Source of the DNA: Streptosporangiaceae bacterium
GTDB taxonomy: Bacteria; Actinomycetota; Actinomycetes; Streptosporangiales; Streptosporangiaceae
Direction: 5' to 3'
Length of the DNA stretch: 64,000 nt
NCBI GenBank assembly: GCA_025964715.1
Contig: JAOPYH010000323.1
Coordinates: 1-64,000 of the forward strand
Positions within the stretch are counted from its first letter, which is position 1. The number at the start of each line of letters is the position of its first letter. Shown here piece after piece: positions 6,107 to 14,846 of the stretch. The notes beneath the pieces are model-generated. The model was given only the letters and a program-made list of their open reading frames with translations, searched no databases and was not told the DNA's origin. Made by a program: the position numbers and the translations under genes.

Positions 6107-8278
6107 TCACGGCCGGGAGGGGGCGGTGGCCGGCACTTCGGCGGCCGGGCCGGAGGCGGCCGCGGCCAGGTGGCGGCTACGGGCGCTCGCGGCGAAGGCG
6201 AGCGGTACGGCCAGGGTCAGGGCGATGGCCGGGACCGCGATTCCGGAGTCCTCGACCGCGAAGCCGCTCATCGAGGTGACGAGGGTCCCGGTCAGGCCGG
6301 CCCGCAGCGCCGGGGCGCGCTCGTAGGCCTCCGACAACGGACCGGAACGCCCCTTGGTCCGGATGAGCACGAAGAACAGGAACAGCAGGCCACCGGCGAC
6401 CAGCAGGGTCAGCGGGATGTTGCCGACCGTGTGCAGCATCGCCATCAGCTTCCGCGTCACGACGGGGACCGCTTCGCCATGCATGACCTGCTCGGCGAAG
6501 CGGCCGAGGTGCGTCCGCTGCCGGGGTGGGCGGCGATAGTCGAGGTAACAGATCGTGACGATGGTCGCCACACCGAGCGCCGCGAAGAGCAGCACCCGGA
6601 ACAGTGTCACCCGCTTGCGGGCCACGATCAGAGCGGTCACCGCCGTCCCGGGTACGAGCGCGATCGTGCCGCCGAACTTGGCACCGAGTCCCGGCGAGCC
6701 GGACAGCACGTCGGCCGTGGCGCCGAGCAGGATAACCACGGCGACCGCCGAGCCCCTGTGGCCCCGGCGGAGCAGGATATGGGCGATACCGGCCGCGAAG
6801 AAGAGGGTTCCCGTCGCGAAGGTCGCGAACGCGATGTTGCCGAGACCGTAGTAGCGTCCGCCGACCAGTGGCGAATAGCCCATCAGGCTGTTCATCTGCA
6901 GGGGGCTGCCGCGCAGGAGGTCAGAGCCGGAGACGATCGCCGTGATGCCGGCGACGATCGTGCCCGGGAGCATGACGTCGCGCCGCCACGGCCCGCCCAG
7001 CGCCAGCGCCACGAGGGCCACGTCGAAGGCGAGCACCCCGCCGAACAAGGCCTGGGCCGGCCCGGAGGTCTCCCACCACGGCAGCAGGTTGACCAGATAG
7101 GTCGAGGCGGGCACGGCGGCACTGGCGAGGGCGAAGAGCCTGGCGAGGGTGAGGATCCGGCGCCGCCCGGTGCCCTGGGCTCCACGCAGTGCGACGGTCG
7201 CGATGGCGTACACCAGGAGCTGGCAGATGACGAAGGCCAGGAAGAATCCCGGCAGCGTCGCGCGAAGTGTCTGCGCCGCGGTGTCCTGGCCGCGGAGGGT
7301 CTCGGCCGCGGTCGCGTGGCCGCCCCGCGGAACGCCGTCGCTCCACGGGATCCCGAGGACATGGGAGGGCACCTGCAGCCCGGCCGTGGCGAGCACCGTG
7401 GCCGTCACGTCCGGGAGGATCGCCATGCCGCCCCGCCGGGTCGAGGCCGAGTGCAGGAAGTGGCCGGCGGTGAAGGCGGGGCCGCGGGCGATCGCCACCC
7501 GCAGGTGGGGGACATCGGACTGGTCGGACAAGCCTGCGGCCACCACATTCGCGTTCCGCGGGAGCGCGGCGAGGACCTTGCCGATCTCCTGGTCCGCGGC
7601 GGCCACGGCCGCGGCGCGAACCGCGGCGCTCACCGCGCGTGGCCGGTGGGGGCTGACCCCCGAGCCGAGGTACGGCTCGACGACCTGCTGGAGACCGACG
7701 ACGACGACTCGCGATCCGCTCCAGTCCGTGACCGCCTCGGGGGTCGAGGCGTATGAGTCCAGCCGCCCGGTGGAGTCGGCGGCCGCCAGCGCCGCGCCCG
7801 GACCGACCGCGGTGATGCGGCCTCCGGCCTGGTGGACGGCGTCGCCGAGCGACCCGACCTGCGCGCGGAAGTTCGACTTCATGTTGATCTGCCGGGCGGC
7901 CGGCACGGTAGCGGAGTGCCACGCCTCACCGCGCTGGTCCGGGTCGCCGGGCAGCTGTCCGCAGGGGATGCGGGGATAGGCGGCGCGGGCGCCGGCCGAA
8001 ACCGTCAGCCAGCCGTCCATCGGGCACGTCCAGGTCCCGACTGTACGGACCGACAGCGACGCGGTCGCCCCCTCGGCCGCCATCCGCCACAGGTTCGGCG
8101 TCTTGGCGGGGGAGAGGTCGGCCCAGGTGAGGGCCGGGACACCGATGAGCACAGCCGGCCCGGCCGTGGCCGACCGGGTGGGCGCGGACACCGTGCCCGC
8201 CTGCGCCGACAGTGGTAGCGCCAGCGGCAGGATGACCGCGATGAGCAGTGATATGACGGTGACCGAGCGTTTCAGCAC
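6107..8278 (-). CDS. large membrane protein with exported phosphatase-like domain
   Basis: A 723-residue protein. The GTG at 8278 (VLKRSVTVISLL) is chosen because GGGGGA lies eight bases upstream and a signal sequence (about residues 4-25) follows. Residues about 40-350 form an exported domain with features of the alkaline-phosphatase/phosphodiesterase fold, such as VLIGVPALTW, KTPNLWRMAAEGATASLSV and, near its end, GMAILPDVTATVLATAGL. The rest is roughly ten membrane helices with a short polar tail. I recall similar proteins annotated only as putative integral membrane proteins in actinomycetes. A metal-dependent hydrolase role on the outer face is inferred, not shown. Confidence 0.7.
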   Translation of the reverse strand: MLKRSVTVISLLIAVILPLALPLSAQAGTVSAPTRSATAGPAVLIGVPALTWADLSPAKTPNLWRMAAEGATASLSVRTVGTWTCPMDGWLTVSAGARAAYPRIPCGQLPGDPDQRGEAWHSATVPAARQINMKSNFRAQVGSLGDAVHQAGGRITAVGPGAALAAADSTGRLDSYASTPEAVTDWSGSRVVVVGLQQVVEPYLGSGVSPHRPRAVSAAVRAAAVAAADQEIGKVLAALPRNANVVAAGLSDQSDVPHLRVAIARGPAFTAGHFLHSASTRRGGMAILPDVTATVLATAGLQVPSHVLGIPWSDGVPRGGHATAAETLRGQDTAAQTLRATLPGFFLAFVICQLLVYAIATVALRGAQGTGRRRILTLARLFALASAAVPASTYLVNLLPWWETSGPAQALFGGVLAFDVALVALALGGPWRRDVMLPGTIVAGITAIVSGSDLLRGSPLQMNSLMGYSPLVGGRYYGLGNIAFATFATGTLFFAAGIAHILLRRGHRGSAVAVVILLGATADVLSGSPGLGAKFGGTIALVPGTAVTALIVARKRVTLFRVLLFAALGVATIVTICYLDYRRPPRQRTHLGRFAEQVMHGEAVPVVTRKLMAMLHTVGNIPLTLLVAGGLLFLFFVLIRTKGRSGPLSEAYERAPALRAGLTGTLVTSMSGFAVEDSGIAVPAIALTLAVPLAFAASARSRHLAAAASGPAAEVPATAPSRP

Positions 8279-8420
8279 TGGTGATCCCCCGGTGGGCGAA
8301 ACCCTACAAGCTGTCGTGTCCGCGAGGTCGAACCATACCCCGGCGGCCGCCATGGAGTGTCCGGGTGGAAGGCGGCCGGCCCGTGCCGCGTGCCGAGGCG
8401 GCCGCCTGAGTCAGCCGGTC

Positions 8421-10205
8421 TCAGGGGCCCTTGACCTGCAGACTGTTCAGGATCTGCTGGGTGAGGTCCTTGGCCCCGACCTGCTTGATCCGGATCCAGA
8501 GGCCGAACCCGCCCCCCGTGTCGGTGAGCCCGATCTCGGTGACGGACGGGGTCCCGGAGGCGCACCGGCTGTACTTCGTGATCGTGCCCTGCAGATTGCC
8601 CCTGGCGTAGTTCTCCGGCTGCCCCGCGACGCACTGGGCATGGTGGGAGGCGGTCCGCGGCGGAAGCTCTCCGGGCCGCACGTCGGTGGTCATCCCGATG
8701 AAGAGGCCCGGCGTCTTGCGCGCGGGGGTGCGGAACCCGGTGAAGTCCGGGGTGGCGCGCAGCACCGGGCGTTGCTGTGCGTCCGCGAGGGCCACCTCGG
8801 TGGGCACCCACGTCGCCCGCGGCTGCTTGGGCCACTCCTTCGGGACGGTGACCGTGAGCTTGCCGGAGGGATCACTGACGGTGACGTAGTTCGGGTCCGG
8901 TCTCTTCGCAGGCGAGGCCGCGGTCCGCTTGGCGTCGTGGTGGGGCAACATGGAGCCGAGGACGAGCCCGCCGATCACCGCCACGGCCAGGATCGCGGTG
9001 GAGATGCCACCGGGGATCAACAAGTGCTTCGCGCCGCGCCGTGCGTCCGGCCGCGCCACGGGCCCGTCAGGCCCCTGAGGACCGGAATGCCGGGGATGTC
9101 CGTGCGGCCCCGGCTCATGGCCGCGGGGTTCGGTGGTCTGGTGCTCGGTGCCCTGGACCTGCTGCAGGACGGCCGTGCCGTCGGACCGCACCTGCCGCAA
9201 CCGCTCCGTCCCCCCGTCGGCCGGCATGAGCGCCTCTGTCGTGGTGATCTGGTCCTGGCCCGCGGATCCGCCGTGCCGGGGGGCATAGGCGTCATCGAGG
9301 GGCGGCGGCGGGCCCGGCGTGCCGTAGGCGGTCTCGGCACCCGGCGGTTCGGGTACGGGCGGTGGCGGCGGACCTGGTGTGCCGTCCGGGCCCCGGTCCG
9401 GGGGCGCGGTGCCCTCCGTGGGGGGCCGGAGCGTGGCAAGCGCCTGTGCGAAGGCCTCGGCCGTCTGGAACCGCTTCTCCCGGTCCTGTTCCAGCGCCCG
9501 CAGGACCACCTGGTCGAACTGCGGTCCGAGCACAGGCCGCAGTTCGCTCGGCGCGCGCTTCTCCGGTGCGGGGCTCGGCGGCCGTCCGGTCAGCATGTGA
9601 TAGGTCAGTGCGCCGAGCCCGTAGACGTCCGCCCGCACGTCCAGGCCGCCGCCGAAGCGGGCCTGTTCAGGCGACATGTAGCCGGGGGTCCCCACCGGGA
9701 GCGTGAAGGAGCCCGAGGCGTGTGCCAGGGCCTTGGCCAGGCCCAGGTCCGCGATCAGCAGCCGCTCACCGCCGTCCGGGGTCGACTGGAACAGCACATT
9801 CGACGGTTTGAGGTCGCGGTGGATGACGCCGAGCCGGTTGATTACCTCGACCCCGTAGGCGATCTCCACGGCGATCGCAAGGGCATCTCCGACCGGAAGC
9901 GGCCGGCCCCGCATGCGTTCCGCGAGAGTGCCGCGATCCGCGTACGACATCACGAAGTACGGACGGCCGTCCGGCAGTTCGCCGATGTCGTGCACGCGTA
10001 CGAGCCGTTCGGAGTCGGCCCGGCGCAGAATGCGAGCTTCCTCCAGGAAACGGCTTCGTACGTCCAGATCGTCGAGCAGACTCCCGGACAGCACCTTGAT
10101 GGCGACCTGGGCCGCCAGCGCGTCGTCGTGGCCCAGCCACACAGAGGCGAACGCCCCGGAGCCGAGGACACGGTCTATTCGATAACGATCGACAGATGTA
10201 GGCAT
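8421..10205 (-). CDS. transmembrane Ser/Thr protein kinase (PknB-like)
   Basis: A 594-residue receptor kinase. It starts at the ATG at 10205 with GGGGGTG upstream; the longer frame is non-coding. The kinase domain is residues 8-260: glycine loop GSGAFASVWLG, ATP lysine Lys37 (VAIKVL), helix-C Glu56, catalytic loop HRDLKPSNVLF (Asp131, Lys133, Asn136), and metal-binding DLG (153-155) in place of DFG, then GTPGYMSPEQARFGG. A long Pro/Gly-rich juxtamembrane linker (260-390) leads to one membrane helix (about 395-420) and an extracellular domain of about 170 residues without PASTA repeats. It is divergent from the ECF sigma gene with 180 bp between them, so the two may be functionally linked. Confidence 0.92.
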   Translation of the reverse strand: MPTSVDRYRIDRVLGSGAFASVWLGHDDALAAQVAIKVLSGSLLDDLDVRSRFLEEARILRRADSERLVRVHDIGELPDGRPYFVMSYADRGTLAERMRGRPLPVGDALAIAVEIAYGVEVINRLGVIHRDLKPSNVLFQSTPDGGERLLIADLGLAKALAHASGSFTLPVGTPGYMSPEQARFGGGLDVRADVYGLGALTYHMLTGRPPSPAPEKRAPSELRPVLGPQFDQVVLRALEQDREKRFQTAEAFAQALATLRPPTEGTAPPDRGPDGTPGPPPPPVPEPPGAETAYGTPGPPPPLDDAYAPRHGGSAGQDQITTTEALMPADGGTERLRQVRSDGTAVLQQVQGTEHQTTEPRGHEPGPHGHPRHSGPQGPDGPVARPDARRGAKHLLIPGGISTAILAVAVIGGLVLGSMLPHHDAKRTAASPAKRPDPNYVTVSDPSGKLTVTVPKEWPKQPRATWVPTEVALADAQQRPVLRATPDFTGFRTPARKTPGLFIGMTTDVRPGELPPRTASHHAQCVAGQPENYARGNLQGTITKYSRCASGTPSVTEIGLTDTGGGFGLWIRIKQVGAKDLTQQILNSLQVKGP

Positions 10206-10385
10206 GGACACCCCCGTATCATGCCGAAAACGAGATGCACTCGGGAGCGGGCGGGAGGGGAGGCGGCGGTGATCGGACCGAAAAGTGCACGTGAGCGACC
10301 GGACCGCGACGGACCACGACGGTCGGCGCCATCGCCTCATGACCGGTCCGTCAGCGAACGGGACACAGGGTGAGGCGGGGCCGGC

Positions 10386-10937
10386 ATGGCATTCGATGAG
10401 CGGACCGAGGAGCTGGCGGTCAAGGCTGCTCAGGGAGATCGGAAGGCCCTTGACGAGCTGATCCGGGCGATCGAGCCGGACGTCCTCCGGCACGCCGCAC
10501 GGTTCCTGCCGTGCCGGCAGGACGCCGAGGAGGCCTGTCAGGACGCGCTTTTGCAGGTCGCGCGCAACATCCACAGGTTCGAAGGACGATCCAGGTTCAG
10601 CACCTGGCTGCACGTCGTCGTGGCGAATTCGGCGCGCTCCACCTACCGGTCGCTGAAGCGCCGGTCCGTGGAGCAGGTCGGCGAGCTCCCGCAGCAGCGC
10701 CCCGATCCACACCGGACGAGCGTCATCGCGGGCTCCCGGGTCGACATCCTCGACGCCATGGAGACGCTCGAGGCGCGCAAGCCCGACCTCATCCAGGCGC
10801 TCGTGCTGCGAGATGTCTCACAGCTTGAGTACTCCGAGATCGCCGAGCAGCTCGGGCTGCCGCTCGGCACGGTGAAGTCGCGCATCCACGAGGCTCGCAA
10901 GCAGTTCCGCCAGACCCTTGGCGAGAACTACACCTAG
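10386..10937 (+). CDS. ECF-type RNA polymerase sigma factor
   Basis: A 183-residue sigma-70 family protein with only regions 2 and 4. Region 2 covers about 30-95 (RFLPCRQDAEEACQDALLQV, GRSRFSTWLHVVVANSARS). Region 4 covers about 135-180 (LRDVSQLEYSEIAEQLGLPL then GTVKSRIHEARKQF). No anti-sigma gene follows; the next gene is a sulfotransferase 105 bases on. The divergent receptor kinase starts 180 bases upstream, an arrangement in which kinase signalling may control the sigma factor. That link is inferred from position. Confidence 0.9.
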   Translation: MAFDERTEELAVKAAQGDRKALDELIRAIEPDVLRHAARFLPCRQDAEEACQDALLQVARNIHRFEGRSRFSTWLHVVVANSARSTYRSLKRRSVEQVGELPQQRPDPHRTSVIAGSRVDILDAMETLEARKPDLIQALVLRDVSQLEYSEIAEQLGLPLGTVKSRIHEARKQFRQTLGENYT

Positions 10938-11042
10938 CGCCGGGAGGCCGCGGGCCTGCGCCCGGTCATGAGTTGGCAACCTAGCGGCAAGCTTGTACGA
11001 AGCTTCCGCCCGGCATGGGCGAAGCCGGAGAGCATCCCTCGT

Positions 11043-12071
11043 ATGCCTTCCGATCGACCGATCTTCATCGTCGGCTGCCCGCGCTCCGGCACGACGCTGC
11101 TGCAGCTCATGCTGCACGCCCACCCGAGAATCGCGATCCCCCCCGAAACCAGGTTCCTGCTCCCCGTCTACGAGGCCCGGCGCGGTTTCGGCGACCTGCG
11201 CGAGCCGGGCAATCGCCGGGAGCTGGCCCGCTGGATCGTCGAGGCCAAGGAGACCAGGTTCCAGGACCTCGGTCTCGATCCCTCCGGGGTCATGGCCGAG
11301 ATCGCAGGTGGACCGCCGACGGTGGGTTCGGCGCTCGGCATCGTGTTCCGTGCCTATGCCCGGCGCTTCGGCCGCTCACGCTGGGGGGACAAGCGGCCGA
11401 GCTATTTCCGGAGGCTCGACGTCCTCATGCGCATGTTCCCCGACGCGCAGATCGTGCACCTGATCCGCGACGGCCGGGACTGCGTCGCGTCTCTCAACGA
11501 GATGCCGTGGTTCAACCTCGACACCTTTCATGCTGTCTCGACCTGGGCCGAGGCCGTCGACGCCGGTCGCCGGGCCGCTCAGCGGCTCGGCCGCGACGCC
11601 TACTACGAGCTGCGGTACGAGGGCCTGGTGAGCGACCCGCACGTGGAGCTCCGCGGCCTGTGCGCGTTCCTCGGTGAGGACTACGACCCGGCCATGGCCG
11701 AGCCGCATCACATGGCCAAGCTCGCCGTGCCGGCGCACAAGAAGTGGCACGCCCGCACCTACGGTTCGGTCGACGCCGATCGCGTGGGCTCGTGGGTGGG
11801 GCGGCTCGAGCCGTGGGAGGTGTCGCTCTGCGAGAGCGTGATCGGTTCACGGCTCACCGCGAACGGATACGAACTGACGGGCGCCCCGCGAGCCTCAGCG
11901 GCCATCCTGGCCCGCTATCTGCGGGTCACCACTCGCCGGCGGCTGGGGGTGCGCAAGCGCGCGGCCGTGGACCTCGTGCGCCGGTGCCGTGAGCCCAACC
12001 CGGTGGCCGCGAGCCTCACGACCCCCGGTGCTCGCCGGCGCCTGACGCCGGCCGCCAGCGAGGCCCGCTGA
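11043..12071 (+). CDS. PAPS-dependent sulfotransferase family protein
   Basis: A 342-residue protein. Start ATG at 11043 with GGAGAG about ten bases upstream; a frame extending to 10968 has no good ribosome site. The 5'-phosphosulfate loop is at the N-terminus (IFIVGCPRSGTTLLQLMLHA) and the 3'-phosphate motif follows in mid-protein (IVHLIRDGRDCVASL). These two motifs define the Sulfotransfer_3 type, which moves sulfate from PAPS to a hydroxyl group of a sugar, lipid or small molecule. The acceptor is unknown. The C-terminal 50 residues are very basic. It converges with otsA, whose stop is 21 bases away. Confidence 0.85.
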   Translation: MPSDRPIFIVGCPRSGTTLLQLMLHAHPRIAIPPETRFLLPVYEARRGFGDLREPGNRRELARWIVEAKETRFQDLGLDPSGVMAEIAGGPPTVGSALGIVFRAYARRFGRSRWGDKRPSYFRRLDVLMRMFPDAQIVHLIRDGRDCVASLNEMPWFNLDTFHAVSTWAEAVDAGRRAAQRLGRDAYYELRYEGLVSDPHVELRGLCAFLGEDYDPAMAEPHHMAKLAVPAHKKWHARTYGSVDADRVGSWVGRLEPWEVSLCESVIGSRLTANGYELTGAPRASAAILARYLRVTTRRRLGVRKRAAVDLVRRCREPNPVAASLTTPGARRRLTPAASEAR

Positions 12072-12092
12072 CCCGGACGCCATGAGCCGCCG

Positions 12093-13559
12093 TCAGACGA
12101 GTTCGGCGAGCTGGTCGGCGAACCACTGCTGTGGCGGCAGCGCCGTGGCGGCCGCGGCCAGCCGTTCACACCGTTCCGCGCGCTCGGCGCGGGGCATCAG
12201 CAGCGCGCGGTGCAGCATCTCAGCGGTCTGGGACACGTCGTAGGGGTTGACCATCAGAGCGTCCTCACACAGTTCGGCCGCGGCTCCGGCCTCCTGGGAC
12301 AGCACGAGGGCACAGCCCTGCTCGGACAGCGCGGGCCCCTCCTTGGCCACCAGGTTCATCCCGTCGCGGATCGGGTTGACCAGCAGCACGTTGGCCATCC
12401 CATAGGCCGCCAGGGACCGGGGATAGTCGTCGTTGACCTCGAGGATCAGCGGCTCCCAGGAGTCGTCACCGAACTCCTCGATGATCTGTTCGGCCATCCG
12501 CCGGACCGTGGCCGTGTACTCGCGGTACTCCGGAAGATCGAACCGGGAGGGATAGGCGAAGGCCAGGTGCACGACCCGGCCGTGCCACTCCGGATGCTTG
12601 ACCAGCAGCTCGCGATAGGCGGCCAGCCCTCGCACGAGGTTCTTTGACAGCTCCGTGCGGTCGATTCGCACGATGAGCTGCCTGATGCCCACCCGATCGC
12701 GCAAGGTAGCCGCCCGCGCGGCCACGTCCGGCTCGGCGGCCCGCTGCCGCAGGCCGGGCCCGTCGACGCCGAGACCATGGACCCCGATCCGGGTCACCCG
12801 GCCCTGATGCGTCACCACGCGGTTGACGCGGTCCACCTTGGCGCAGAGGACCGACTCACAGCAGTCCAGGAACGCGCCGGCCCAGCGCTCGGTCAGGAAC
12901 CCCGCGTAGTCGGCCCCCAGAATGCCCTCGAGGACCTGCACGCCGATGTCGCCGGGGAGCACCCCGTAGTAGTCCGGAGGCGCCCAGGGCGTGTGCGAGA
13001 AGTGCCCGATCCGCAGGTCGGGCCGCCGCTCCCGGAGCATCCGCGGCGCGAGCGTCAGGTGGTAGTCCTGGACGACCGCCCTGGCCCGAGGGGCGGCGTC
13101 GCGGGCCAGGGCGTCGGCGAAAGCCGCGTTGTAGGCCTGGTAGGCCTGCCAGTCACGGTGGAAGCCGGCGTCGAAATGCGGCTTGTTCGGAGTGTCGTAC
13201 AGCAGGTGGTGCACGAACCACAGCGTCGAGTTGGCCACCGAGTTGTAGGCCCGCTGGAAAGTCGCCGCCGGGATGTCCAGCATCCTGACGGCGGCGCCAC
13301 CGGTGTCGTGGCCTCCCTGGTCCAGACGGCCGTCCGGAGCCCCTCGCGCGGCCGTACGGTCGGCGTCGGACAGCGCCGCGCAGACCCACAGCGCGCCCAG
13401 GCGGGTCCCGTCCTCCGCGGTGGCCGGACGGGACGCCACCGATGCCAGGGCCGACACCAGTCCGCCGCCGCCGCGGCGCATGGCGAGAGTTCCGTCATCG
13501 GACAGGGTGAACGACACCGGACCCCGGTTCGAGGCGACCAGAACCTGCGAGTCACTCAT
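12093..13559 (-). CDS. otsA: trehalose-6-phosphate synthase
   Basis: A 488-residue glycosyltransferase of family GT20 that joins a nucleotide-activated glucose to glucose 6-phosphate, the first committed step of trehalose synthesis. Start ATG at 13559 (MSDSQVLVASNRGPVSF); a much longer frame upstream overlaps the divergent cation-transporter region and is rejected. Family features: SNRGPV near the N-terminus, VQDYHLTLAPRMLRERRPDL, IGHFSHTPWAPPDYYGVLPG, GVHGLGVDGPG, RTELSKNLVRGL, and the sugar-nucleotide region NPIRDGMNLVAKEG with LVLSQEAGAAAEL. Length is normal for the family. Together with otsB it gives a complete pathway. Confidence 0.92.
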   Translation of the reverse strand: MSDSQVLVASNRGPVSFTLSDDGTLAMRRGGGGLVSALASVASRPATAEDGTRLGALWVCAALSDADRTAARGAPDGRLDQGGHDTGGAAVRMLDIPAATFQRAYNSVANSTLWFVHHLLYDTPNKPHFDAGFHRDWQAYQAYNAAFADALARDAAPRARAVVQDYHLTLAPRMLRERRPDLRIGHFSHTPWAPPDYYGVLPGDIGVQVLEGILGADYAGFLTERWAGAFLDCCESVLCAKVDRVNRVVTHQGRVTRIGVHGLGVDGPGLRQRAAEPDVAARAATLRDRVGIRQLIVRIDRTELSKNLVRGLAAYRELLVKHPEWHGRVVHLAFAYPSRFDLPEYREYTATVRRMAEQIIEEFGDDSWEPLILEVNDDYPRSLAAYGMANVLLVNPIRDGMNLVAKEGPALSEQGCALVLSQEAGAAAELCEDALMVNPYDVSQTAEMLHRALLMPRAERAERCERLAAAATALPPQQWFADQLAELV

Positions 13560-13656
13560 GCTCGGCAGCGTAACCGCCGGAGGATCTACGAGTGACGTGA
13601 CCGCCGCCTCGGAGGTCCCGCGTTTCGCGGACATCAGCAGAGGTACAGAACCGGCC

Positions 13657-14607
13657 ATGGCCGACGAAGGTAAAAAGAGCGTAAAAAGCAGCGAGACCAG
13701 AAAGACGGTGCTGGCCGCGGGGGCCGCGAACCTGGTGATCGCGATCACCAAGCTGATCGCCGGAGTCCTCGTGGGCTCGAGCGCGATGATGGCCGAGGCC
13801 GCGCACTCGATCGCGGACACGCTCAACCAGGGCTTTCTGCTGGCGTCGCTGCGCCGGAGCGCCAGGCCGGCCGACGCCGCACACCCGTTCGGGTACGGGC
13901 AGGAGCGCTATTTCTGGTCGCTCATCGCGGCGGTGGGGATCTTCGTCGCGGGCGCCGGGTTCTCGGTCACGGAGGGGATCTACGAGATCGTCTCTCCGGG
14001 CGACCACGGCGACCCCACCATCGCCTTCATCGTGCTGGGACTGGCCTGCCTGGCGGAGGGGGCCTCGTTCGTCCGGGCCACCTACCAGACCCGCAAGGAG
14101 GCCGCCGAGCGGGAGCGGGGGGTGCTGGACCATGTACGCAGGAGCCCGGACGTCACGCTCAAGGCCGCCCTGTTCGAGGACAGCGCGGCCATGGTCGGTC
14201 TCGTGCTGGCCGCCGCCGGCCTGGTGCTGCGGCAGGTCACCGGTTCGTCGGTGTGGGACGGGGCCGCGTCGATCGCCATCGGACTCCTCCTGGTCGTCGT
14301 CGCCTGGAAGCTCGGCAGCGACAGCATGGCGCTGCTCATAGGCCGTTCGGTGGACGATGAGACGCAGCAGGAGATTCGTGCGGAGATCGAGGCCGCCGAG
14401 GGCGTGGACAAGGTCGTCGAGCTGCTCACGATGCACCTGGGCCCGGACCAGATCCTCGTGGCCGCGCGGGTGGCCTTCAGTGACGGCCTCTCCGCCGGGG
14501 AAGCCGAAGAGATCTCCGGTGAGGTGGACCGGCGGCTGCAGGATCGCATCTCCGTCGTCCGGCACGTCTTCCTGGACCCGACCCAGCGCGCGCATGAGCC
14601 GGCCTGA
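13657..14607 (+). CDS. cation diffusion facilitator (CDF) efflux transporter
   Basis: A 316-residue membrane protein. Start ATG at 13657 with an AGAGG-type ribosome site; a longer frame overlaps otsA on the other strand. Six membrane helices precede a cytoplasmic C-terminal domain (about 215-310, GRSVDDETQQEIRAEIEAAE). The helix-2 metal motif is present (EAAHSIADTLNQ, an H-x3-D pattern), as is the acidic helix-5 motif (LFEDSAAMVGLV). CDF proteins exchange divalent metals such as zinc, manganese or iron for protons. The metal cannot be assigned from sequence alone. It shares a 97-bp divergent promoter region with otsA. Confidence 0.85.
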   Translation: MADEGKKSVKSSETRKTVLAAGAANLVIAITKLIAGVLVGSSAMMAEAAHSIADTLNQGFLLASLRRSARPADAAHPFGYGQERYFWSLIAAVGIFVAGAGFSVTEGIYEIVSPGDHGDPTIAFIVLGLACLAEGASFVRATYQTRKEAAERERGVLDHVRRSPDVTLKAALFEDSAAMVGLVLAAAGLVLRQVTGSSVWDGAASIAIGLLLVVVAWKLGSDSMALLIGRSVDDETQQEIRAEIEAAEGVDKVVELLTMHLGPDQILVAARVAFSDGLSAGEAEEISGEVDRRLQDRISVVRHVFLDPTQRAHEPA

Positions 14608-14690
14608 GTCTGGGTACCGTTCCACACGGTGAGACCCCCGTGCCCGGCATCTGAGCAGGTCATGTAAGGTCACCCGTACAACTCAATACA

Positions 14691-14827
14691 GCTCATCCAG
14701 AGGGGTGGAGGGATCGGCCCTGCGAAGCCCCGGCAACCCTCCCGACGCACTCGTTAACAAGCAGCGAGGCCGCGCGGGACAGGTGCCAAATCCGACCCGT
14801 GACCAAGGTGGCGCGGGGCAGATGAGG
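14691..14827 (+). promoter_or_regulatory. SAM-I (S-box) riboswitch upstream of thrC
   Basis: The 5' strand of P1 (GCTCATC, 14691-14697) pairs with GATGAG at 14821-14826. Between them is the S-box core: AGAGGGGTGGAGGGATCGGC, then CGAAGCCCCGGCAACC, and the late conserved GGTGCCAAATCC (14782-14793). These match the SAM-I class, which senses S-adenosylmethionine. No U-tract terminator follows, and a purine-rich AGGAG (14825-14829) overlaps the 3' strand of P1, so control at translation is likely. The start codon is 17 bases past that AGGAG. The downstream genes are thrC and cysO. Confidence 0.9.
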
Positions 14828-14846
14828 AGAAAGGGCCTCGCTACCC

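Noticed and set aside
8103-10373. 756-residue plus-strand open frame over the kinase gene
   Set aside because: It is antisense to the membrane protein start and the Ser/Thr kinase, lacks any domain and has shadow-frame composition.
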